A stretch of DNA of 64,000 nucleotides, from positions 62,001-126,000 of the forward strand of contig WNNJ02000199.1 in the NCBI GenBank assembly GCA_012934845.2, read 5' to 3'. Both the position numbers and the translations under genes were made by a program. This document shows, one piece after another, positions 21,144-31,331 of the stretch. The notes under the pieces are model-generated. The model made no database searches, was not told the DNA's origin, and was given only the letters and a program-made list of their open reading frames with translations. This stretch comes from Pomphorhynchus laevis. Its lineage: Eukaryota > Acanthocephala > Palaeacanthocephala > Echinorhynchida > Pomphorhynchidae. Within the stretch, counting starts at the first letter, position 1; every line of letters starts with the position of its first letter.

Positions 21144-21693
21144 CAAGGTCCGCTCATCTAACTTAATTCTCCGTGACATCCGCCGTATCCGCCCCCTTAT
21201 CGACTTCCGTTCTTGTACGTCTCTTCTTTCATCGCTTCTTTTCCCTAAAATCGATTACTGCCTTAGCCTTTTCGCCAATTCTCCAAAATCCATCATCCTA
21301 CCCCTACAACGAATAATCAACACCGCCGTTCGAGTGTTCTTTCGTCTCCGTCGCTTCGACCACACATCCACATATTTTGCCCAACTCTCCTGGCCCACCA
21401 TTCACATCCGCATCAAACTCCGCCTTCTTCTCGTTACCTTTCGTCTCATCGCTGTCGGCTCCCCATCGTTCATCAACCTTCCTTTCTTAGACGATACTCG
21501 CCCTACCTCGCTATCGCTTCGTTCCTGTCATACCTTCTTACTCCACGTTCCTAATTACTCCAACAACTACGGTCTCCGATCCTTCCTCGTCGCCGCCTCA
21601 CTCGCCTGGAATCAACTCCCTCTCGACGTCCGCCGCGCCCCCTCCTTTATCACATTCAAACACCTCCTCCGTTCACACCTTCTCGACACCTGA
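21109..21693 (+). pseudogene. Family-2 LINE ORF2, C-terminal piece
   Basis: Continues from the thumb (RDKVRSSNLILRDIRRIRPL) to the family's natural end, SFITFKHLLRSHLLDT followed by TGA. It is collinear with 45575-46261. The 3' UTR of about 80 bases follows, with the perfect GCGTGC/GCACGC hairpin. Confidence 0.88.
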
Positions 21694-21723
21694 TTCACAG
21701 TCTTGTTTTTTGTGGTCATATAA

Positions 21724-21739
21724 GCGTGCGCTGGCACGC
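21724..21739 (+). other. 3'-terminal hairpin of family-2 LINE
   Basis: GCGTGC, a GCTG loop and GCACGC form a perfect 6-bp stem about 20 bases before the LINE end. It is exactly repeated at 45528-45543 in the other orientation, and with one mismatch in the stub at 42406-42475. LINE RTs commonly recognise 3' UTR stem-loops, so a role in template recognition is an inference. Confidence 0.65.
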
Positions 21740-21772
21740 ATTTGCCACGTTAAAATAAATCCTTTTTTTAAG

Positions 21773-22892
21773 CTAGTTCCGATTTTGCCATTGATAACGT
21801 GTACGATCAGCGGGGTCCAGGTCTCTAAGAATACGGATGCCGGAACCTTTCAGGTGAAATAAATTACGATGTATGAGCTGCACAATTTCACATGAAATAA
21901 ACACAATTTTGAGGAGGCGTGGCCGATCATTGGCGGACGAAGGGGCACTACCTAGCCGGAAGACAGCTCTGAGATGCATATCTCTCACAGCTTCACAAGA
22001 TGATGATCCATTTAAGACAGTCGTTAGAATAGATCGGACATGGATTAAGTCATCATCAATTCTGACCTGATTATTTAGGGCATCGGATTCCTTAATGTTA
22101 GCAATTAAAATGCATTTGTTTCTATCACAAGCAACATTTGAACGGGGTCTGTTTGAACGACCAGTACTATGTACAAGGGTACGATTGTGCTTTTCGTGAG
22201 AAGCACTAATTCAATATACCTTAACAGATTGCGTGTTATGAGATAGTTGGTTTATACGAATTGCGGGAGTTTGGCGATCTATCAAATGACCGGATAGGCA
22301 GAGTTTTGTCGTTGTTTATAGCCGTTTCAGTCATATAACTGGTCGGTCTAACTACAAGAGGCCCACTATTGTTATCGAGACCGTCTGTTCGCCAATATTC
22401 ATCGGCATATGTTGATCTCTTCCAAGAATGTCATCACAAAAATCGATTGGTTGCAAACAGTATATCGAACAGTATCATTTGTTTGGCTTGTCAAACATGA
22501 CGTGACACTGAATCTAGCTGGGCGTAGGAACTATTTGGTGATGGTAGCCTGTTACCCGATTGCAACGAACATACTTGTCTCTAAAGTTCAAGAACGTTTG
22601 TCTGTAAAGTAGCTGCGTAAAATCCACAAATAAAATCTTTATCAAGAAAATTGACAGGTAGTTGACGTGGTATCTACACAGTGGTACAAACAGGACATTG
22701 TGAATTAGAACATTTTATGTAACGGTGACTACTTCCGTCTGTAGATGATATGTCCTGGGACATATCAACAGAATTGGCCCGCAAGGCTTGCTCGTTTTTG
22801 GACCGACTTTCATGTTATCTTACTAAACGCTCACTGTCATCATCTCGCTTAGAAGAAACAACAGCTGCTTTACGTGGCCGACCTCTTGTCAT
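21773..22892 (-). pseudogene. ORF1 of CR1-like LINE with AT-hook and zinc finger
   Basis: Starting at the minus-strand ATG at 22892, the N-terminus reads MTRGRPRKAAVVSSKR, with an RGRPRK AT-hook core. It is followed by a Cys zinc finger (IKCSNSQC...FICGFYAA) also seen in the other LINE ORF1s here. The far end (21773-21988) matches the RRM-like region: RLGSAPSSANDRPRLLKIVF and GIRILRDLDPADR. The middle is frameshifted. It is cut off at 21773 by the family-2 LINE and belongs to the copy whose RT is at 18700-19860. Confidence 0.75.
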
Positions 22893-23130
22893 TTGTAATT
22901 TCGTTCCTCGTTGTTTTGTGTTCTTGCAGAGGTTGTCAATGTATGTTTTTAAATTGTATGATATTTATTGTAAGTAGTTGGTTATCAAGAAGTAATTAAA
23001 CAGGTTCCAACTGTAGAGATTGTTTTAATTTGTTTCATCTTGCGGCACATCAATCTATACATGTATATATTCTTTAAATCCAAGAAATTTTTTTATCGTT
23101 TCAATACCAATATTAATTTTAAATTCTAGC
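22893..23130. other. Possible LINE 5' UTR and spacer
   Basis: Sequence upstream of the CR1-like ORF1 start (minus strand). Nothing else is recognisable. Confidence 0.4.
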
Positions 23131-23134
23131 TTGA

Positions 23135-23240
23135 TATAAATTATATAAATCGTCTGTTATTTATTAATCAATTTATAAAAATTGATTAATAAAATATTTA
23201 TAAATCTTATATAATTATATAAGATATTATATAATTATAT
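23135..23240 (+). repeat. AT-rich interspersed repeat R1, partial copy 9
   Basis: Shows ATCGTCTGTTATTTATTA and the T/A-rich body, running into the ATATAATT-rich stretch that precedes copy 10 exactly as at 1610-1665. Confidence 0.55.
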
Positions 23241-23254
23241 ATAATTATATAATT

Positions 23255-23450
23255 AGCAGTACATAGCAGTTCCTTCTGATGACCTATATTCCTTATTCTT
23301 ATACATAGGATCTTATTTATCGGTCAATTCATAAAAATTGATTTTAATTTAAAATATCAATTTTTAATTCTAGCTTGATATAAATTATATATAATTTTAT
23401 ATAAAATTATCAAACTATTTATAATTATTTATTATTTAATTATTTAAATA
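23255..23450 (+). repeat. AT-rich interspersed repeat R1, copy 10
   Basis: Head AGCAGTTCCTTCTGATGACC, then TTATTCTTATACATAGG, TCAATTCATAAAAATTG and a T/A-rich body. Close to copy 3 at 1665 in head and upstream flank. Confidence 0.6.
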
Positions 23451-24000
23451 ATAATTCCAAAATTAAAAATTACAGTATGGAAATAGAGTAAAGAATTGAG
23501 CGAAATAAAATTTATTACAAAATGTAACGATTTCGGTGCGACGATAAACAAACTATCTGTGTGATCGTTTCTCACTGCAATAAATGCGTTTCGGTGGTAT
23601 CAATGATTGACCTTGCCTTGATGTCAAAATTGTCGTTGTCGCAAGTGGTTGATTGCTTAACTTCATTGTCCTTGAAAATACGCAATATCGTAAACGATAA
23701 AAATTAAAAATCGGTTTCTCTTCGAACAAACATGTATATATAATGTGTTGGCTATAAACATGGTTAAGTTCACAAATGTTCACAAATTGAGCATTACTCA
23801 TATATTGTTAATTAGAGCAAGATCTACATTTATAGAAATTAAAAATAAACATCACTTGCTTTAGCGATGTCCAGTAAAGGCTTGTTCGGGATTTGCGAAA
23901 GTTTGCTTGCGCGTACAAAATAGCATATACTATTACCAATTATGAATGAACTCAGATAAAATACAAGTTCGCGTTATTTAAGTTGTGTTTTAAATGACGT
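23450..24000. other. Unassigned stretch
   Basis: It contains an 82-codon minus-strand open frame (23553-23801) without recognisable motifs, and an antisense frame of similar length. Base composition is less AT-rich between 23530 and 23700 than around it. I see no splice-supported exon. Confidence 0.35.
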
Positions 24001-24175
24001 CATTTAAGTTGTTTTATTTTTAATTTCAATTTTAAATTTTAACTTTATATAAATTATATAAAATCTTATCAATTATTTATTATTTAATTATTTAATTTTT
24101 ATTTATCATTATTTTTAATTTATTAATAATATAAAATACGTGGACTCGGTTAGCTAATCTGATTTATTCGACTAC
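24000..24175 (+). repeat. AT-rich interspersed repeat R1, copy 11 (3' half)
   Basis: The T/A-rich body and a well-preserved end motif, AAAATACGTGGACTCGGTTAGCTAATCTG split over 24134-24162. The head is absent. Confidence 0.55.
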
Positions 24176-24199
24176 CGTCACATTAATTTGTCCATTCGA

Positions 24200-26075
24200 A
24201 TCAAATTTATGATATGACTAATTTGCTGTCTGCAAATGACTAAATAGCTAACGAAACACCAGTTCATTTATACATAAAACCTAGTTTACAATAGCTTGGA
24301 CTTTAATAAATTTAATATGTTAAACGTCAGTCTTTTAAAACTATTCAAAGTTTAAAGTTGTTTTTATTAATTCCTCCTAGAATATCTCAAAATGCTGGAT
24401 ATGCTCATAATTTATTATATGCTCCTATATTATTAATAATATATGAGCTTAATATATGATATCTATCTCGTATGGATTAAACAATAAGCAATTAACTGTA
24501 AATAAGTTTACATTTGCATGTTTGTGAAATTTTAGTTTTGATTCCAAAACTAAAAATTTAATATTAACATTGATATTGAATTTAATTATATTAAAAATAT
24601 AATTAAGAAAAATATGTTGCAAAATTTTCAAAGTTATTTCATATAAATATGAAATATTTATATGAATTATAATTTCATATAAATTTCATATTCAATAATA
24701 TGAAATATTTAATATAAATATGAAATTTATTGGATTAATTAAATGAAAATTTATTAAAACAATTTTTATGTTTTTATCCGATAAGAAATTTATTTTTTAA
24801 CTGACAATATAATATATTAGTGATTATCGTACAATTTTTGTAAGCTAAATTCATTATAGCTTAAATTAAATGAAATTTCATTCGTGAACATTCCGATTGA
24901 TGCAGCTTTGAATTAAAAATCCATGTTTCAGTAATTTCGAATAGTTGTTTTCCATTCGGTAAATTAAAGCTCGCTACTTATACGAGATTTTTATAGTCGC
25001 CTTTAGTGGCAGTGACAAACGCCTTATAAGATTCTTAATTGCGCAGCACCTTCGCCAAAATGGTTACTTAGCTTTTTCGGATTATCGACGTTGCGGCTGA
25101 AACCCGCGTCCTCTAGCCTCGCACTTTCGATGAGTTATTGGGTAAATAGTGTTTTGTGAGTCCACTAATTTCTTATAATTGTTGCATAATTAAAAAATAC
25201 GTAAAATTAATTATTAAAATGTTATTGTGTGAATGTGTAATAAAGTCAGAATATTTATGTAGAATCTAGCTGTAAAATGGTTTAAAAACTTGGAATGATA
25301 TAAATTAACCAAAATAATTAATAGTTTCTTATGTAAAAATTATGAGAAACGCTTTCTCCTCTTCTTTCTTAAGTACTAACAAGTTTGGTTGAATATACAC
25401 TACGGATGCGTTCGCTATGCTTCATACAATGTGTTTTGGATATCACCTTAACTATTCAATGGTTTTGACAATTAAACACCGGAGGAATCCGTAACGTTTA
25501 GAAGACAAACAATGAGCATTTGTTTTCATTCATGTTGGAATTTATATTTCGCATTCGTTACATATATCCTGCTTAATATAATTCCGTGTTAAGCCAAGGC
25601 TAATTACAACAAATAGGGGTGTTTCTGATCTGTCGCACCTTCGGGCGATTTCTAGGGAAGATGACGTCATTCTCATCGAGGATGTGACTAGTACTGCGAG
25701 ATCAATCTCTTTTCGAACAGCGTAGATTTGGTGATTATTCTGATCAAACGATAAATTAATACCATAAATATTATTTAGATACTGGTTTATTACAGTGGCT
25801 ATTGTGGATATACATCCACTTACATTTTATCAATAATTATATATAATATTAATATATTAATATTATTTAACATTAAAATCGCAATGTTTGTTTTATAATT
25901 TTTTTGTGTATAAAGCGTTGATTGGTCTAGCTTTTACTAAAAATTAAAAATTGGAAACGAAATAAATAGCAATTACAACCATGTGTAATCTAATTAATAG
26001 TTTAAATTAATTTATACATTAATTTATAATTAATAATTCAATGTTATTAAATATACGAATATTGTTTGTAAGAAA
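24200..26075. other. AT-rich intergenic region with two GC-richer patches
   Basis: Mostly AT-rich DNA without recognisable genes or repeats. Patches at about 24960-25145 and 25600-25740 are less AT-rich and could be exons or promoter sequence of unseen genes, but neither gives a convincing open reading with splice sites. Confidence 0.4.
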
Positions 26076-26267
26076 TTAGCGACGAATAGCATTTACCGAT
26101 TCTTCAATATCACTATCTTTACTCTTATCCTTAATTGCTTTTGTCAGGCCTAATTGAATTCCAATGAAGTCAATTGCGGTCATTATCGGTCTTATCAGGA
26201 AAGGTTGAATTAACTTTATCCAAGCAAGCAATAGCAATGGCCAAACCACACATGCAATACATACCAT
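26076..26267 (-). CDS. UPF0729 (C18orf32-like) small membrane-associated protein
   Basis: 63 codons starting MVCIACVVWPLLLLAWIKLI, matching the family signature MVCI.C.V.P.LL at the very N-terminus of C18orf32 proteins (human 76 residues). It has one hydrophobic segment (about residues 4-31) followed by a charged, Lys/Asp/Glu-rich tail, so a membrane anchor with a cytosolic tail is likely. Human C18orf32 has been linked to lipid droplets and the ER; the biochemical role is not settled. The start is fixed by family alignment. Immediately upstream of the ATG on the coding strand is TTATTTTACAG, a strong 3' splice site, so the coding sequence is one exon behind a 5' UTR intron or a trans-splice site. 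Upstream 5' UTR exon not located. Confidence 0.8.
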   Translation of the reverse strand: MVCIACVVWPLLLLAWIKLIQPFLIRPIMTAIDFIGIQLGLTKAIKDKSKDSDIEESVNAIRR

Positions 26268-26280
26268 CTGTAAAATAACA
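26268..26280 (-). promoter_or_regulatory. Splice acceptor abutting the UPF0729 start codon
   Basis: On the coding strand, GTTATTTTACAG lies directly before ATG. A pyrimidine-rich tract ending in AG with zero bases of 5' UTR implies a spliced leader or an upstream non-coding exon. Confidence 0.6.
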
Positions 26281-26690
26281 TACCGATTTATCGTAATAAG
26301 GCAAAAGCATAAACTTTCTTCTATTTACTACTGAAATGTATAGTTTTACATAAATTTAATAGATTTAATTCATAAATTAATTAATACTTAAATATAATAA
26401 AAATAAAAGGTATAAAATTAAAAAATTCATAATAAATTAATTTATATTATAAAATTAATAAATTGTAAATTTATTACTAATTTTTCGTATTTAAATTATT
26501 ATTTTATAAATTCAAGTATAACTTATATTTTTTGTCGATATAAATACTATTGCTCTTTAACTATAATTCAAAATTTCTCAAATATTGCCGAATTCGATTA
26601 TTGCTTTAAAATTTGAGCTCTTTCCAAATTAAAGAATTTTAAATAAAGAAAAATGTTTTAAGATTCGGTTATCTCCGAATCTTATCTCCG
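26281..26690. other. AT-rich spacer
   Basis: Plain AT-rich DNA, with no gene or structured repeat seen. Confidence 0.5.
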
Positions 26691-26775
26691 TCCATAGCAG
26701 AGTTAACCGCCATGGCCGGTCCTAAGTCCGTGCTGAGAAAGAAGAAGGGTAGTATAAACAATACAAGTGTATCAA

Positions 26776-27260
26776 TTAGACGAAACGAACGGACTGAACG
26801 AACGGACTGAACGAACGGTCTGAACGAACGGTCTGAACGAACGGTCTGAACGAACGGACTGAACGAACGGTCTGAACTAACGGTCTGAACTAACGACTGA
26901 ACGAACGGACTAAACAAACGGGCTGAACGAATGGACTGAACGAACGGACTGAACGTACAGGCTGAACGAATAGACTGAACGAACGGACGGAACGAACGGA
27001 CGGAACGAACGGACGGAACGAACGGACGGAACGAACGGACGGAACGAACGGACGGAACGAACGGACGGAACAAACAGACGGAACAAACGGACGGAACAAA
27101 CGGACTGAACGAATGAACTGAACGAACGGACTGAATGAACGGATTGAACGAACGGATTAAATGAACGGATCGAACGAACAAACTGAACGAACGGACTGAA
27201 CGAACGATCTGAACGAACGGACTGAACGAATGTACTGACTGATCGAACTGAACGAACAAC
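26776..27260. repeat. 13-bp tandem array (GAACGAACGGACT)n, first block
   Basis: About 37 units of a 13-base motif with frequent single-base variants (GGTCT, GGACG). The centre (26990-27085) is the most homogeneous. Because the unit lacks stop codons in most frames, several long open frames with FVQSVRSF-type repeats arise on the minus strand; these are by-products of the array. Confidence 0.95.
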
Positions 27261-27438
27261 ATTAACGAATGGACTAAACACACTGAGCTCTTCTGCTAAA
27301 TTATTATTAGTGGGCTTATAAGCACGCCGTTGACACGCATTTGCCATCCAAACTAAATTTATCTTGTTATTATCTGCATGAAATGTTTAATCTTAAGATG
27401 CATTATACTATTGTAACCAGTGACCCAATAGTATAATT
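27155..27438 (+). repeat. 285-bp module, copy 1 (array end plus LINE-like tail)
   Basis: Array-derived start, then GAGCTCTTCTGCTAAATTA, a tail with CACGCCGTTGACACGCATTTG resembling the family-2 LINE 3' end, and a unique stretch ending AGTGACCCAATAGTATAA. It is repeated nearly identically at 27588-27873. Confidence 0.85.
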
Positions 27439-27440
27439 TT

Positions 27441-27690
27441 CGTTCGTTCGTTCAGTCCGAACGAACGGACTGAACAAACGGATTAAATGAACGGATCGAA
27501 CGAACAAACTGAACGAACGGACTGAAGGAACGATCTGAACAAACGGACTGAACAAACGGACTGAACAAACGGACTGAACAAACGGATTAAATGAACGGAT
27601 CGAACGAACAAACTGAACGAACGGACTGAACGAACGATCTGAACGAACGGACTGAACAAATGTACTGACTGATCGAACTGAACGAACAAC
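27441..27690. repeat. 13-bp tandem array, second block
   Basis: The same 13-base motif as at 26776, about 19 units, beginning with a short inverted piece (CGTTCGTTCGTTCAG) at 27441-27457 and leading into the second copy of the 285-bp module. Confidence 0.92.
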
Positions 27691-27873
27691 ATTAACGAAT
27701 GGACTAAACACACACTGAGCTCTTCTGCTAAATTATTATTAGTGGGCTTATAAGCGCGCCGTTGACACGCATTTGCCATCCAAACTAAATTTATCTTCTT
27801 ATTATCTGCATGAAATGTTTAATCTTAAGATGCATTATACTATTGTAACCAGTGACCCAATAGTATAATTTTG
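27588..27873 (+). repeat. 285-bp module, copy 2
   Basis: Nearly identical to 27155-27438, including the LINE-like tail at 27745-27780. This indicates a recent local duplication of array plus tail. Confidence 0.85.
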
Positions 27874-27891
27874 CCGGATTAGTATGCAAGC

Positions 27892-28002
27892 CACGCATTT
27901 CGCTAATTATTTGCAAAAATAAAAACTATGTAAAGGGAATTTCCTTTACATAGTTTCCCTTTACATAGTTTTTATTTTTGCAAATAATTAGCGAAATGCG
28001 TG
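27892..28002. repeat. Perfect 48-bp inverted repeat with 15-nt spacer
   Basis: The left arm 27892-27939 and right arm 27955-28002 are exact reverse complements (CACGCATTTCGCTAATTATT... / ...AATAATTAGCGAAATGCGTG). The spacer repeats part of the arm (CTTTACATAG). This could extrude as a cruciform or be a very young fold-back element. Confidence 0.95.
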
Positions 28003-28009
28003 ACGAATA

Positions 28010-28375
28010 TAAAGAAGTTGTGAAAGTCATAACATTTACTGGAACAAAAAACACAAATTCCATACCTATATACTTAATATCTCGAATTCAGCAATAATTT
28101 TAATCTGTCATAATATCTAATCTTCCCATACGTCTTCACCGATGATGCAGAGTATACAGAATAATATTTAATCTTTTCAAATAATTTCTTACTAGTGTGT
28201 AAAAAATTTCTTACTAGCATTTTATACCGTATCTGTATGCAATGCCTGAAGAATATACCGTCACTTCCAAAGTTCCTTGGGAAACAGCTCATTGTCCACT
28301 TTTTGAGTACTTAACGGAATTATATTTTTACATTGAATATGTCGCTGAAATTTATACGATTACTACGATTGATTT
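28010..28375. other. Unassigned spacer
   Basis: Open frames of 60-70 codons exist on both strands but show no family features. I see no gene here. Confidence 0.4.
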
Positions 28376-28378
28376 TTT

Positions 28379-29701
28379 CAGTGCCCTCGTAACCAATAGA
28401 TACGCATTTGTGCGTATAAAGAATAACTAGAAGGTCCACACACTCAACAAGCCAGTAAAAACGCGTTATGCACCTGAGTTTCGTCTAGCATCGTGAGGAA
28501 TTGCTGGTGTCTTTATAGTTATCACAAAAGCAGTCGAAACGCACCCTAACCACTTCATCCGACTGACGATGACTGCTGGGTGGTTCGGGGCGTCTCGGAG
28601 TGATACATTAGCCTGGTGGAGCTGATGATCGAAGTCCAGTTTTTCAGCAGATCATATGGATTTTAAATCAATCGTAGCCAGCTTTGGCTCCTGGACTACA
28701 GTTTCAAGCGATTTTTCGCAATAACAATTTATAAAATGACGCATTCCTTCAGGAATCCTGTGAGAAATTCAGTGCCCTCGTAATCAACGGATACGCATTT
28801 GTGCCTTATATAAAGAATAACTAGAAGGTCCACACACGCAACAAGCCAGTAAAAACGCTTTCTGCACCTGACTTTCGTATAACATCGTGAGGGATTGCTG
28901 GTGTCTTTATAGTTATCACAAAAGCAGTCGAAACGTACCCTAACCACTTCATCCGACTGACGATGACTGCTGGGTGGTTAGGAACGTCTCGGAGTGATAC
29001 ATTAGACTGATGGAGCTGATGATCGAAGTCCAGTTTTTTAGCAACTCATATGGATTTAAAATCAATAGTAGCCTGTTTAGGCTCCTGGACCACAGTTACA
29101 AGCGATTTTTCGCACTACCAATTTATAAAAAACGTATTCCTTCCGGAATTCTGTGTAAAATTCAGTGCCCTCGTTATAATCGGATACGCATCTGTGAAAT
29201 ATAAAGAATAACTAGAAGGTCCACACACGCAACAAGCCAGTAAAAACGCTTTCTTCACCTGAGCTTCGTATAGCATCGTGAGGAATCGCTAGTCTCTTTA
29301 TAGTTATCACAAGAGTAATCGAAACGTACCCTAACCACTTCATCCAACTGACGATGACTGCTGGGTGGTTAGGAACGTCTCGGAATGATACATTAGACTG
29401 ATGGAGCTGATGATCGAAGTCCAGTTATTTAGCAGCAAATATGGATAAAAAAGCAATCGTAGCCTGTTTTGGCTCCTGGACCACAGTTTCAAGCGATTTT
29501 TCGCAATAACAATGTATAAAATGACGCATTCCTTTTGGAATCCTGTGAGAAATTCAGTGCCCTCGTAATTAACGGATACGCATCTGTGAAATATAAAGAA
29601 TAACTAGAAGGTCCACACACGCAACAAGTCAGTAAAAACGCTTTCTTCACCTGAGCTTTGTATATCATCGTGAGGAATTGCTAGTGTCTTTATAGTTATC
29701 T
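28379..29701 (+). repeat. Tandem 392-bp monomers, 3 full units plus partial, 5' of a LINE
   Basis: Units start with CAGTGCCCTCGT at 28379, 28770, 29163 and 29555 (spacing 391, 393, 392). The last unit stops after about 146 bases, at 29701. Units share ACTAGAAGGTCCACACAC, ACTGACGATGACTGCTGGGT and GGAGCTGATGATCGAAGTCC. The array ends about 120 bases before the first open part of a CR1-like ORF1 in the same orientation, so it looks like a 5' UTR of promoter monomers, as in mouse L1. A satellite that received the LINE is the alternative. Confidence 0.85.
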
Positions 29702-29820
29702 ACGATTATATATAGCGTGTGAAAATTGGAGCGGGCTATATCTATTGGCTGTAAGTGTGCGCCCAGTAATCCAGTGAACTAAAACCAAGCGTAATCGAGC
29801 GCAAACACAAAGCTAAACAC

Positions 29821-30693
29821 GTGTTTTGTCCTTATGGGACTCATCAGTATCGTAAATCCCGCATCGAGAAAGCACACCCTGCATATTATCTGGATACTCG
29901 TTTAGTCCACAACGAAAAACTGCGTGATCAACCTGAATCGATTAATGATTCTACTGCTAGTTTATCAAATAGAACGCGTTCCATAGAACTGGACTCACAA
30001 TCAACTGCTAAGACCTCTGGAAATCAACTAATAGCGACAAGTCGTGAGCTGGTTGCACTTGCTGATGTTGATGGTCGCAAAGTGTCTGGAGATTTGATGG
30101 CAAACAGTTGCAATGATCGGGAAGAGCAATGTTCATCGCATATTCGTAATACTTACAATTCTAGTTCAAGTCCCTTTATAACTGGTAAACCAATAAATGC
30201 GAATCAATAGGGTAAAGCGTGCAGCGCCTCGCGAAATCGATGCCTAATCCTTCAAAATGTGCCTGAGGCTCCATCATCATACACCACGCAGAGAAGAATG
30301 AACCCAGATTTAGACCATGTACACTCCGTACTAACTCAGATACGCGTAAGCGAGAGCCGCGACTTTGTCGAACAAATTAAGGTGCTTTGTCTATATCGTT
30401 TAGATAAGCGGTTGGATTTCCCGAGGTTGTTGAGGGTGGTATTCGAAACTAATGAACAGGCTGGACTCGTAATGTCTGCTTTGAACAAATTGCGTGGTGA
30501 TAAAGTTCGTACCTGCCCTGATTATTCGATGGAGGAAAGAAGCATGATCAGGGAAGCTATGATTGAGTTGAATCGTCGCATTTTGGAGGGATATAACCTA
30601 GTTATTCTAGATTTTCGAGTTGTCCGGAAAAGGCCGTTTGTGCATTGGCGTCCACTCGTAACGAGGGTGATCTCATTTGCTTCGATTGTTTGA
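29821..30693 (+). pseudogene. CR1-like LINE ORF1 with one in-frame stop
   Basis: A single frame runs from about 29821 to 30693, broken only by TAG at 30208-30210. The first part is Ser/Asn/Glu-rich and unstructured-looking. The second has the RRM-like region of this LINE group: VLCLYRLDKRLDFPRLLRVV, SMEERSMIREAMIELNRRIL and LVILDFRVVRKRPFVHW. No ATG begins the first part; the zinc-finger N-terminus seen in related ORF1s is not clear upstream. The product would be the RNA-binding partner of the LINE. It overlaps the ORF2 frame by 17 bases. Confidence 0.75.
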
Positions 30694-31331
30694 TTACGAT
30701 GTTGATGTGCATTCCGGGGGTAGCACGTCTCAAAGTGCTCATATCATTGGCTACACAAATATTCGTAGTTTAATTCCGAATCTTGATGATGTTAGAGTTT
30801 GGATGCATTCTACGCATACATACGTGCTGGCTATTTCTGAGACGTGGTTACACGATGCCATTTTTGATAGCGTAGTATCTATTCCAGGTTATCAGTTGTT
30901 ACGTTTAGATATATGCCCTCCTAAGAGGGGTGGTGGAGTAGCACTTTATGTTCAGGATAGGAACGTTATTAGCAATATAGTAAGATACTCAAATGGAAGA
31001 AGGAACTTGTGAGTGCTTAATAGTTGATCTTGTTATATATAGCCTCCACGTTTCATTGGGTGTTCTTTATCGAACACCCAAATCAGCCATTTTAGATGAT
31101 GAGCTGATGCATATTTTAACTAGAGCTTGTAGTATGCGTGATCACTCGTTCATCTTAGTTGGTGATTTTAATCTACCGATCATGGTGATTGATCAAGTTG
31201 GCAACATTATTATTGGTAACTGTTATAGTGAGGATAATAACCTATAGGAGTTCTTGGTATGTAATCAATTACTCATTCAGCATGTATCTGATCCTACTAG
31301 ATTTGGCACTGATAGAGTACGTTCTATACTT
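30677..31331 (+). pseudogene. LINE ORF2 apurinic-type endonuclease, first part
   Basis: Encodes GYTNIRSLIPN, LAISETWLHD (catalytic Glu), KRGGGVALYVQD, LGVLYRTPKS and LVGDFNLP, the ordered APE-endonuclease motifs. There is one frame change near 30990-31010. At 31331 the sequence is interrupted after SIL by the nested LINE and continues at 33021 with DLVFSQRDG, and SDHCVLVF (the catalytic His motif) at about 33090. Confidence 0.8.

Larger units (their letters stand above)
19861..21770 (+). mobile_element. Family-2 (CR1/L2-like) LINE, 5'-truncated copy
   Basis: About 95% similar by eye to 45498-47400 in reverse complement. It encodes the RT from the region before the fingers (KIITSFNSKTLWHTFNSILA) to the end of ORF2 (HLLRSHLLDT), then the 3' UTR hairpin at 21724-21739 and a T-rich end. 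The similarity starts near 19902, so endonuclease and ORF1 are lost. It is inserted in a minus-strand CR1-like LINE. Its sense strand is strikingly poor in G. Confidence 0.9.

Noticed and set aside
26669-27779. Long minus-strand open frames of 98-204 codons with repeated FVQSVRSF-type peptide
   Set aside because: They are produced by a stop-free 13-bp DNA array read in three frames at once. There is no conserved start, no splice context and no non-repetitive domain.
28074-28430. Overlapping 60-72-codon frames on both strands
   Set aside because: No recognisable motif. The plus frame runs into the 392-bp monomer array.
28379-29701. Independent satellite DNA
   Set aside because: Not excluded, but the array ends just before a LINE ORF1 in the same orientation and has a partial last unit, so a LINE 5' UTR is the better reading.
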